From assembly GCA_025403435.1 (NCBI GenBank), contig CM046354.1, forward strand, positions 16,289,836-16,353,835: DNA of 64,000 nt, read 5' to 3'. This DNA comes from Artocarpus heterophyllus. Taxonomy: Eukaryota > Streptophyta > Magnoliopsida > Rosales > Moraceae. Numbering within the stretch: position 1 is the stretch's first letter; each line of letters starts with the position of its first letter. Positions 34,745 through 44,936 of the stretch are shown here, piece after piece. Both the position numbers and the translations under genes were made by a program. The notes beneath the pieces are model-generated. The model was not told where the DNA came from and did not search any database. It worked only from the letters and a program-made list of their open reading frames with translations.

Positions 34745-35396
34745 GGGTTCGTTTGATGAATACATTTTAATTAGTAATTTAATTTAAGTTAATATAATTT
34801 AAATTAGAATTTAAGTTAATGATTTAAATTGTTATTTAAATTGATGTTTAGATATATATTTAAGTTTTAATCTGAGTATAAAATAAAATTAAAATTTGTG
34901 TTTAGAGAGGTAGTGAAAATAGTTTTTGATTTATTAATAAATCTAATAAAGTCTTAATGTTAATGATCTTAAAAAATATATAATATAAATCTTAATTTAT
35001 TCATATCTTTATTAGGAACACAATAAAAAAAGAATCATCTCAATTAGATATCAAACAAAGAAGTTATAATTTTTTTCCTCAAATATAAGATAGAGAATTT
35101 TAGTTTTTATTACAGAAAAGATATCTGAGTATCAAAAATTTAAATGTATGAGAATTTTAAAAACTTAAATTTTTAATATTCAAATAATTTAAATTTTAAA
35201 AAAAACAACCATATCTTTAGGGTGTGTTTGGTATGAGTATTTGAATGAATATTTAAATTTTTGTGAGAGAAATTACTGTAACAAAATGATTTAAATCGTG
35301 ATTTAAAAACCTAAACAAACACACCCTTAAAAAATTATTAATACTTAAATTTAAATTTAAGTTGATTAAATTATAAAAATACATAAACCAAACATA
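34745..35396. mobile_element. Possible AT-rich foldback MITE of about 650 bp in the copia leader
   Basis: The left end GTTCGTTTGATGAATACATT pairs imperfectly with the right end (plus-strand AATACATAAACCAAACATAT), and the adjacent AT-rich stretches (TTTAATTTAAGTTAA against CTTAAATTTAAATTTAAG) are also complementary. The low-complexity composition weakens the case. Confidence 0.4.
35220..35326. mobile_element. Tourist-like MITE, 107 bp, with TTA target duplication
   Basis: Perfect terminal inverted repeats GGGTGTGTTTG / CAAACACACCC are flanked on both sides by TTA (35217-35219 and 35327-35329). The TTA duplication is the hallmark of PIF/Harbinger-derived Tourist MITEs. The element is internally AT-rich and non-coding. 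Confidence 0.85.
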
Positions 35397-36319
35397 TAAA
35401 TAATTTGAATGGTTTTGAACGTGATTTGATTTTATCCCCTGAGTGTTTCAATAATTTGGTCAATTGACCAAGTCTGAAAAGAAATTGGGCTTTAAACCCA
35501 ATTGCTTAAAGCAGCCCAAAATAATTGGATCAATGGGTTTTTCTTTTGCTGTATATGAATGATTGCTCAGATTAAAGTTTTGTATGTTGTGTACATATTT
35601 ACTTTGTATATACGTTTATTCTGTGATGATTATTTATATACATGTGTGTGTTATGTTTTACAGAAACAAGTTTTACTTGTTTTGTTTTTGTTATGCCTGA
35701 TGTTGGTTGTATATGATGTTTTGTTTATGCATATATGATCATAATTAATTATTTGATCATTTTTTTCATGAAACAATCAAGTTTATTGTTTTCAATTTTG
35801 AAATTACATTATTGTAGTTTGTTGGTCAACAAAGTTGTCAAACTTTAAAATTAGTAATTTTTAAACTAAGAAACAAAAGTTCAATTACCCATGATTATGT
35901 GATGCTATTAATGAAATGACATGATGATTATATCTCTTTGTAATGGGTATATTAAAGTTCTTTGATTATAAAATATCTAAGAATCGCCTCAAGGTTGATT
36001 AGTTATTTTATAATCATAAACATAATAGTAGTTAATTGATATATTTGGTTAGATATGTTTAGTACATCCAAAGATTGCAAGCATATCTAATTAGAATATA
36101 TTTAATTGCCAATTATGTGAAATTTAAAATAACAATATTAAGCATTAATTATGTTTATTGTCGTACATTGTTGGATCACCCAAAGGAGAACTTCAATGTA
36201 CATTAATGCCTATGTGAATGTTATTTAAATCTGTATTATATGTTTATTTATGACTCAAAGCATTAATGTGTGAGCATTCTATCTATTTGCAGCATTTGCT
36301 CATGTTTCTCTTCATTTGC

Positions 36320-39300
36320 AGGCTTCATCTATCATTAAGTTCAATGGGCTTAACTTCCCTAAATGGTCTAAACAAGTTCAGTTTCACTTAGGTGTTCTGA
36401 ATCTTGATTTGGCACTCCTACATGATAAGCTTGCTACTATTACTGACACTAGCAGTGTTGAATAGAGATCTTTTCATGATGCTTGGGAAAGATCAAACAG
36501 ACTGAGCTTAATGTTTATGCGGATGAAATAGCAGAGAACATCAAGTCAAAGATTCCACAAACTAATAGTGCAAAGAAAATTTTTGGAATCTGTGAAAGGT
36601 ATGTCCTAATCTGACACTGCTGATAAGTCAGTTGCTGGGACACTAATGGGTACGTTAACTACCATAAAGTTTGATGGTTCTCGTACCATGCATGAGCACG
36701 TCACTAAGATGACAAACACAGTAGCGAAATTGGGATCCATAGGAATGAAAGTGGATAAGAGTTTCCTTATGACATTCATTATGAACTCATTGCTTCCTCA
36801 GTATGGTCCATTCCAAATAATTACAATACAATTAAGGATAAATGGAATGTGACAGAATTGCAAACTTTGCTTATTCAAGAGGAAGCAAGACTTAAGAAGC
36901 AAGGAACTCACTCCATTAATCTGATGGGTCAACCAGGAGCTCAAAAGAAACCAAGAAAGAAGAATCAAAAGGGCAATAAAGGACCACTGAAGGTTAATGC
37001 GTCATCTGCCTAAATCCACAAGAAGGAACAAAAGAAAGACGTGTGTCATTTTTACAGAAAGCCTGAACACTATAAGAAAGACTGCCTGAAACATAAGACA
37101 TGGTTCGAAAGAAAAGGTAAGCCTAGTGCTTTTGTATGTTTCGAATCAAATTTGACAAAAGTTCCTTATAATACTTGGTGGATTGATTCTGGTTGTACCA
37201 CTCATGTTTCAAATACGATGCAGGGATTTCTTACGATGCAAACCATAAACACAAATGAAAAAATTGTGCTTATGGGGAACTAAGTCAAAGCTCCGGTTGA
37301 AGCCATCAGAACTTACATTTGATTTTAGACACTGGACATCATTTAGATCTTTTTCAAACTTTTTATGTTCCTTCTGTTTCTCGTAATTTAATTTCTTTGT
37401 CAAAACTTGATACAATTGGATATTCTTTTAAGTTTGGAAATGATGTTGCAGTTTGTTTAAGCATAATTGTTTTATTTGTTTTGGTGTTCTTTGTGATGGT
37501 TTATATAAATTAAAGCTTGATAATCTTTTTACTGAGACTCTATTGACCGTGCATCATAATGTTGGTACTAAACGTGGTTTAGTGGATGAGAGTTCAGTTT
37601 ACTTGTGGCATAAACGTTTGGGTCATATATCCAAAGAAAGAATACAAAGATTGGTAAAGAATGAAATCTTTCCAGATTTGGATTTTACTAATCTAGGTGT
37701 TTGTGTGGATTATATTAAAGAAAAACACACAAAACACACAATTAAGAAAAAGGCCACAAGAAGCACACAGCCCCTTGAACTTATACACACCAGCATATGT
37801 GGGCCTTTTGATGTTCCATCTTTTGGTGGAGAAAAGTATTTTATCACCTTTATTGATGATTTTTCACGTTATGGATATATCCATTTGTTACATGAGAAAT
37901 CTCAATTAGTAAATGCCTTAGAGGTGTTTATTGCTAAGGTTGAAAGATAATTAGATAGAAAGGTGAAAATTGTCAGATCTGATAGAGGTGAATGTTATGG
38001 AAGGTATGATGAAAGTGGACAACGCCCTGGTCCATTTGCTAAATTTCTTGAAAAGCATGGCATATGTGCTCAATACACAATGCCAGGTACACCAGAACAA
38101 AATGGTGTAGCAGAAAGGTGTAATCGTACTTTACTGGATATAAAAGGAGTATGTTAAGTTATTCTTCTTTACCCTTATCATTGTGGATGTATGCTCTGAA
38201 AACTGCCATGTATTTGTTGAATAGGGTTCCTAGTAAGGTAGTTCCAAAGACTCCTTTTGAACTGTGGATAGGAAGGAAACCCAGTTTAAGGCACCTGCAT
38301 GTTTGAGGCTGCTCGGTAGAAGTAAGAATTTATAATCCACATGAAAAGAAACTAGATTCAAGAACAACTAGTGGTTTCTTCATTAGTTATCTAGAAAAAT
38401 CTAAAGGGTTTAGATTTTATTGTCCTAGCCATAGTACAAGGATTGTTGAAATTGGAAATGCGAGGTTCATTGAAAATGGTGAAATCAGTGGGAGTATGGA
38501 ACCACGTAAAGTGAAAATTCAAGAAGTTAGGGTGGATATTCCTTTGCCTAAAACTTCTACTCAAGTTGTTGCTCCTACAGTTGTTGAACATTTAGACAAC
38601 CTACAAGAACAACAAATGAATGATGAAACATCCCATGATGAAACTGTTCCTAATGAACCCGTAGTGGATGAACCATAAGAGGTGGTATTAAGAAGGTCTG
38701 AAAGGCAAAGAAGACCTGATATCTCTGATGATTATGTGGTTTATCTACAAGAGTCAGAATTTAACTTAGGAATTGATGATGATCCAGTTTTGTTTTCACA
38801 AGCCATGGAAAGTAATGATTCTGTTTAGTGGTTAGACGCCATGAAAGAAGAGTTGAAATCAATGGATCACGATAAAGTCTAGGATCTTGTTGAATTGCCT
38901 GAAGGTTATAAAAGAGTTGGGTGTAAATGGGTCTTTAAAACCAAGCGTGACTTTAAAGGCAATATCGAACGATGTAAAGCTAGACTTGTTGTCAAAGGTA
39001 TCACTCAGAAACACAGTGTTGACTACAAAGAGACCTTTTCTCCTGTTTCGAAAAAGGACTCATTAAGAATTATCATGGCACTGGTAGCTCATTATGACTT
39101 AGAGTTTCACCAAATAGCTGTGAAAACTGCTTTTCTGAATGAGAATTTAGAGGAAGAGGTCTATATGGACCAACCCGAGGGTTATGTTGTTAAAGAAAAG
39201 GAACACATGGTGTGTAAACTTAAGAAGTCAATATACGGACTTAAACAAGCTTCCCAAGAATGCTATCTTAAGTTCAATGATACCATCACTTCCTTCGGAT

Positions 39301-40288
39301 TTAAAGAGAACATTGTTGATCGATGTATATATCTGAAGGTCAATGGGAGCAAAATCATAATTCTAATTTTGTATGTTGATGACATTTTGCTTACTACTAA
39401 TGATCCTGGCTTATTACATGAGACTAAGAAATTCCTTTTTGAGAACTTTGAAATGAAAGATATGGGTGAGGCATACTATGTGATTGGAATTAAAATATTT
39501 CATGATAGATCACAAGGATTATTGGGATTGTCTCAAAAAGCATATATTAACAAAGTTCTAGAGAGATTCAAGATGGAAGAGTGCTCTGCAAGTGTCGTTC
39601 TTATTCAGAAAGGAGATAAATTGAGCCTTATGCAATGCCCAAAGAATGAATTCGAATGCAAAGAAATGGAACGGGTTCCATATGCTTCTATCATTGGTAG
39701 CTTAATGTATGCTCAGACTTGTACTAGGTCAGACATCAGTTTTGCCATTGGAATATCAAAGTAATCCAGGATTGGATCATTGGAAAGCTGCAAAGATGGT
39801 GTTAAGATACTAGCAAGGAACAAAAGATCACATGCTTACTTATAGAAGATCCGATCATCTTGAGGTGATAGAATATTCAGATTTAGATTATGATGGATGT
39901 GTTGATACAAGAAAATCCACATTTGGCTACTTGTTCCTTTTCGCTAAAGGAGCAATCTCAGAGTGAGAAGCAATCTGCCATCGCTACATCGACTATGGAA
40001 GCTGAGTTTATGGCATGCTTTGAGGCCACTATTCATGGATTATGGCTACAGAACTTTGTTTCAGGACTTGAAATTGTCGACAGTATTGCCAAGCCATTGA
40101 AAATTTATTGTGATAATTTTGCAGCAGTCTTCTTCTCTAAAAACGACAAGTATTCAAGAGGTGCTAAACATATGAAATTGAAATATTTTGCTGTCAAAAA
40201 GGAAGTTCAGAAACAAAGAGTGTCAATCGAACACATTAGCACTGATCTCATGATTGCGGATCCCTTGACAAAAGGGTTGCCACCATAG
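36320..40288 (+). pseudogene. Copia gag-pol remnant, many stops and frameshifts
   Basis: Readable pieces in order: gag beginning FNGLNFPKWSKQVQF (about 36340), interrupted by TAG at 36463-36465; gag middle (36646-36852); a damaged zinc knuckle CHFYRKPEHYKKDC (about 37041) in which the second metal ligand is Tyr; protease WIDSGCTTHVSN; GAG-pre-integrase WHKRLGH; integrase core with FIDDFSRYGY, SDRGECYG and [15 protein letters not shown] (38895-39764) with SIYGLKQAS and YVDD; RNase H with STMEAEF and the terminal ADPLTKGLP (to 40288). Stops also end the frames near 37950, 38157, 38678, 38828, 38882 and 39764. It cannot encode a functional polyprotein. Confidence 0.93.
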
Positions 40289-40741
40289 ACATTTAATGAA
40301 CATGTCGAAAGAATGGTCATTACTAAAACCATTATTGACATTATGATGATGGTTTATGTTCGTATGTATTTGACATTTTGAGCTTAATTAATTTATGTTT
40401 ATGATATTTTAATGCATCCTGTTTCATTATATTAATTATTGTATATACATGAATGAATTATGTTAATATAACAGGATTTGTCTTTGATAAAAACATTATT
40501 GTTGGACCATTATAATATGTCTCTCATTACAGGTCATATTAAGTATAGAACTGATATTGTGATACATGGAAAAGACTATATCGATCTAATGATATATAAC
40601 CACTATAATCCTTATTAGTTTTTACTTAATAGTGATTTATGGTTTGACTAATTTACGAAGGGATTTAGCTTATGTTTTGCGCATTATGTTCTATTATTAA
40701 ACCACGAAGTTGGATAGTGTCACATGGACCACGTAGGAGAA
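40289..40741 (+). other. Copia 3' untranslated region up to the polypurine stretch
   Basis: Non-coding sequence between RNase H and the 3' LTR, ending in purine-rich GTAGGAGAA just before the LTR, a probable decayed polypurine tract. Confidence 0.5.
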
Positions 40742-41203
40742 TGTTAAATATTTTTAAATATTTTAATTGTGGTCCACGTGTCATATTCCTATTAGTTGTT
40801 TTATTTATTTAAAGAATAAATAATTATGGTTTAATAATTATTAGGTGTCAAAATCCTATTGGTCAAAAGGGAGATATTTTCTATTTACTGCACACACATT
40901 GATGGTATGTGGGTTACAAAAGGATCTTAATAGAAACTAGTCATCTCTCAACCCATTAACGATATATTTTTCTCTCAATCAAAAAAAATATTCTGTCAAA
41001 CCTAAGAGGGGTAAAGAGAGAAAAACATAGTTTTCTTCAAAGGCTTCTTGTGGTCAATCATTATCATCAAATCTTTATCATAGATTAAGGTATATTTTTT
41101 TCTCTAATTATTGTTATGTGAAAATCATATAGTTTAAAGATCTTGGTATTATGTCTATGCAATATTAGGGTTTGATTTGCATAATTAAGAAATTTTTCCG
41201 ACA
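40742..41203 (+). repeat. 3' LTR of the copia element
   Basis: Starts TGTTAAATATTTTTAAATA and ends TTTTTCCGACA. It aligns with 33603-34052 at roughly nine-tenths identity. The TATA position reads TACAAAAGG here, so only the 5' LTR keeps a clean TATA box. Confidence 0.85.
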
Positions 41204-41440
41204 TGTTTCTCTCCTTGTCTCTCTCCCCTCTCATCTTGACAACCAATCTACAACAATGAAGGGCGACGAGCGACAGGCCGATGACGGGCAGACTCGAGTC
41301 ATGATCACGACGATAGGCGAACTCGGATGCGACTAGCCTGGGTCATAGATAATCTTCGTCATGGCCATGGAGTTGCCAGCGTGTAGTGGGTCCAGAATTA
41401 CGATGGCATTACGCCTCCAATTTGGTCGATGATGAGAGAG
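41204..41440. other. Intergenic, no gene seen
   Basis: Moderately GC-rich, with repeated GATGACG/GGCGAACTCG-like phrases near 41260-41330. No coding sequence is recognised. Confidence 0.3.
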
Positions 41441-41700
41441 AAAGAGAGAGAACCGTGACTGCATGGTCAAATTGGTTTTGGAGAAGAAGTTGTTGACCTT
41501 GGTGCGTGGCAGCACCGACAAAAGCAAGTTTTAGAAGCAGAAGAAAGAGAAGAGGAAGAGACGCGGGTGGGAAGAGAGAGAACCGTGACTGCATGGTCGA
41601 ATTGGTTTTGGAGAAGAAGTTGTTGACCTCGATGCGTGGCAGGGCCGACGAAAGCAAGTTAGAGAAGCAGAAGAAAGAGAAGAGGAAGAGATGCGGGTGG
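41441..41700. repeat. Tandem duplication, two copies of a 130-bp unit
   Basis: GAGAGAGAACCGTGACTGCA occurs at about 41443 and again 130 bp later. The copies run through TTGGTTTTGGAGAAGAAGTT and GCAGAAGAAAGAGAAGAGG to ATGCGGGTGGGA with about eight to ten differences. The purine-rich composition gives chance open frames on both strands. Confidence 0.92.
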
Positions 41701-42759
41701 GAGAGTTAGAGAGAGAAAAAAGATGTACGGGTGAAGAGAGGGACAAGGGAGAGAGGAAAAAAGTCAGATTTTTAATTTAGGGCATTTTAGTCCGCAGCTA
41801 TTTGATTTGTTTGGCTAATATTCATTGATATTGAGTAATATTTAACAGCATTTATAACCTTTGCTTTGAAAAATCTATCATTTTTAAATTTTTCTGAAGA
41901 TATATTGTCGTGTATGCCTTGACGGCTCAATAAACTCGACCATCTTCAAGTAAATTAGGTGGTAAACCCTTTTTTATTACTATTATTATGTTCTATTATT
42001 TTTCTCTTTGTTTTGATTCATATTATTTTTTCTAAATAAAAAGGGTTTAAAAAATCTAAATAATACATATTTGTTTAACCCTAAGCCAAAATATTTACAA
42101 CAATAGTGTTTTTATATTTATTGAAGTGGTATATCTTACACTTTACCAGAAAAGCGTTACTTCTTCAAATTGACCCACCATCTTCCATAAAAGGACCCAA
42201 AATATAATTGGGTTCAGACCGACAAACTAAGCCAAGGATACGTGTGCCACATGGACAACAAGGCAGAGTTATCAACCAATGAAAATAGAAAATTTAAGAG
42301 AAGAAATTTCCCATCTAGGCACATTCTAGATTTTGTAACTAATGCAGGCTATGGGATCGAATAATTGAATGATTTCAAATGGAAATACGAGACATCTTTG
42401 GTAATTTAATCTAAGTCACTCATTAGTGCATTTACAAGAGAGAGACATGGCCATGCCTAAACATTTTAAATTTTTCTCTAAAAAAATTAATATTAAGAAA
42501 TATAGTGTTTTTTTTTAAAGGGTACATTTTGATTAAAATTCAAAGACGAGTTACAAACACATTAACTAAAGCGGATAACCCTGTAATACATGAGACCACA
42601 CCCATCGATGCGAACAAATTCATTGGTTACAAATAAGGATACTTTTGTACATGAGGAAAAAGAAACAAATTGTTATAAAAGGGATTTTGCTATTTAAAAG
42701 AAAAAAAGAGAGGAAAAAAAAACCAAGGATTTTTGTACATCTAGGGTAGTGAAGGTAGG
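41701..42759. other. Intergenic and distal promoter of the bromodomain gene
   Basis: AT-rich with no coding signal. The part nearest the gene (42650-42760) is purine-rich and probably includes the promoter; I see no clear TATA box. Confidence 0.35.
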
Positions 42760-43853
42760 AAGAGAGTAGAGTGCATAAAATTGGAGGAAAAAAGGGTCAA
42801 GTAAAGGGTAGAAGAACAAAACTCCGTCGTTTTAACTTTTTAAGTACTGATAAGGAGAGAGAAAGTTTCAAGCTGCCAATTCTGCGCAAGCGCAGCCCGT
42901 TCCGTTCAACAACAACAATCCTTCGTTTTCTGCTCCGCCTTCGTCGCCCACTCTTCCAACTGAAAATTCTTCCTCTTCTTTCCAGTCCCGTTGTACTCTC
43001 TCTCTCTCTCTCTCTCTCTACAATTTCATTTATACTCTCAAAACACTTGTACAAACGAATGTATATGTGAACTGTAAAGTTCTTGCATTTGTTGTGGTTG
43101 TATGAACAGTGTATACTAAGTAAGTAGGGCTCTTTCTTCTCAAAAGTTTTTCATGGATTACGTTGATTTGATTTCTTTTTCTTAGTTGCGATAATGCTTT
43201 TGATTTTGATACCTTCAAAGAATTTAGTATGTTTCTCCCCATGATCATGTAAAAAAGCTGATTTTCCTTTTCGTTATTGTTTTCTGTGAAGGAAAAAGAA
43301 TTGGGGAAATTGGTCATCGTTTTTTTCCTTGTATTGGGTTCTTTAATTGGGAAGTTTTTTTTTTCTTGAATTGTTTGTGACAGAAGTGTGAGAGGAACAC
43401 AGTGTATTAGATAAATCAATCTTTGTTTCTTCTGTGGATTAGATTCTTGAATTCCGGGAAGATTATTACCTTTCTTTATTTGTTTCATTTTTTCTTTCTT
43501 TATTGCTGCGTTTTCTTTTCCTCTCTCTCTTCGATTGGTGAAACTGTTGAAAGATTGTTAATTTCGTGGAAAATTGTGATATTTCCCACTGTTATTCTTC
43601 TGCTTTACAACATGGTCTGTGAGCCGATTGGGGTAGTTACAGTTTTCCATTCATGGGATTTAAGGGAAGATTCTTGGGAATTTTTTTTTTAAAGTTAGAG
43701 ATTTCATTGGATTTTCGTCTGTGATTCCCAAATTTTATAATTGTAAAAGGACAAGCAGATGCAATTATCTCACTTATGTTGTTATGATTTGAGGAGTTAC
43801 GCTTATTAGCATTATCTACAGTAATTAATAACCCTTTACGGAACTTGTATCAG
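42760..43853 (+). promoter_or_regulatory. 5' UTR exon and leader intron of the GTE-type gene
   Basis: The leader exon ends at about 43119, with donor GTAAGTAG at 43120. The leader intron runs to an acceptor ATCAG at 43849-43853. The exon has a (CT)n tract (43001-43018) typical of plant 5' UTRs and short upstream ATGs (43061, and near 43102) that terminate within a few codons. Introns in the leader often raise expression in plants, but that effect is not shown here. The transcription start is not determined. Confidence 0.6.
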
Positions 43854-43863
43854 GTGACTTCCA

Positions 43864-44894
43864 ATGGATAAACCTGTTTCAGATGCTGCAATTAATGCGA
43901 TAGTTGGTGGTCATAATAACTGCCGGAGAAGCGGAGAGTTATATCCATTGTGTTGATGAAATTTGCCAGAAGGTTGAGCAGGTAAGAATCCCTGTTATTT
44001 GGTTAGAGACTAGTTACACTGTTTACACATTCTTGTATACATTAGTTCCCGATTTGTGTAGTCTTCGCCTTGTTTCATGATTATTTTCTTACATGTTTAG
44101 TAAGATATTAATGTATAGCTATTCTTATGCATCTTTCTTGCAGATTGAGCGAAAAATGAATGAGATAGAACAAGGCAACATTAGGACAGGTAGGAAGCAG
44201 ATAAAGGCGTCTAAGGACAGCTCAAGTCTCAACGATAAATATAACGATAAACATGTCCCGGGTATTAGGAAGCATCTTAGAGAAATAGCAAGAAAGGAAG
44301 CCGCTGCTGCAAAGAGAATGAATGACCTCATGCGCCAATTCGGCACGATATTGAATCAGGCAAGTTGCTCATTTGCATTGTGCTTTTCATTCTTAGACTT
44401 TTGGGTCTTTGATCTCATCGTGAACTTGTTTCCTTTGGAAAACAATAGTCATGTGCTCCTCAATTTTCTTCGGTTTTTTTAGAGCTTTGTCATATTGTTT
44501 TCTCTTTTCTATTATTTGGTTTTCAAGTTGGTGGATGCATAAGGTTCAATTGTACAAATATGGCAACAATATAGTTAATTTTCTAATTTGTATTCATCTT
44601 GACTTGGAAACAGATTACACGACATAAGCTCTCATGGCCCTTTATGCAGCCTGTGGATGTAGAAGGTCTAGGATTGGATGACTACTATCAGGTAAGTTTA
44701 TCAATCTCTCTACGAATTTGCTACTATGAATTGGTAGATAAAATGTGTGTTATAGTCCACTAATAGGAACATATGTTGTTGATCCGATTACTTATACCAT
44801 ATTATACAGAATACAAGCCATAAGTATGCCTTCATGGTTGCAAACAACAATGAATAGACACAAAAGATTTTTTTACAGAATTTTGTAGTCAAGG

Positions 44895-44936
<42 letters not shown>

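Larger units (their letters stand above)
34053..36319 (+). other. Copia leader region with nested insertions
   Basis: No coding sequence. It holds the AT-rich foldback (34745-35396) and the Tourist-like MITE (35220-35326). The rest is AT-rich leader between the 5' LTR and gag. Confidence 0.5.
33603..41203 (+). mobile_element. Ty1/copia LTR retrotransposon, old and degraded, 7.6 kb
   Basis: Two related LTRs (33603-34052 and 40742-41203) enclose copia-ordered remnants: gag, protease, integrase, RT, RNase H. By eye there are about 40 substitutions over about 440 aligned LTR bases plus small indels, so this insertion is much older than the chromovirus. The coding region carries many stops and frameshifts. 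A leader of about 2.2 kb precedes gag and contains nested MITE-like insertions. No convincing target duplication or intact primer site was found. Confidence 0.9.

Noticed and set aside
42797..43488. Minus-strand frames over the 5' UTR and leader intron of the GTE gene, including an Arg-Glu repeat
   Set aside because: They are antisense to the CT-rich leader and to the intron, and the repeat comes from (CT)n.
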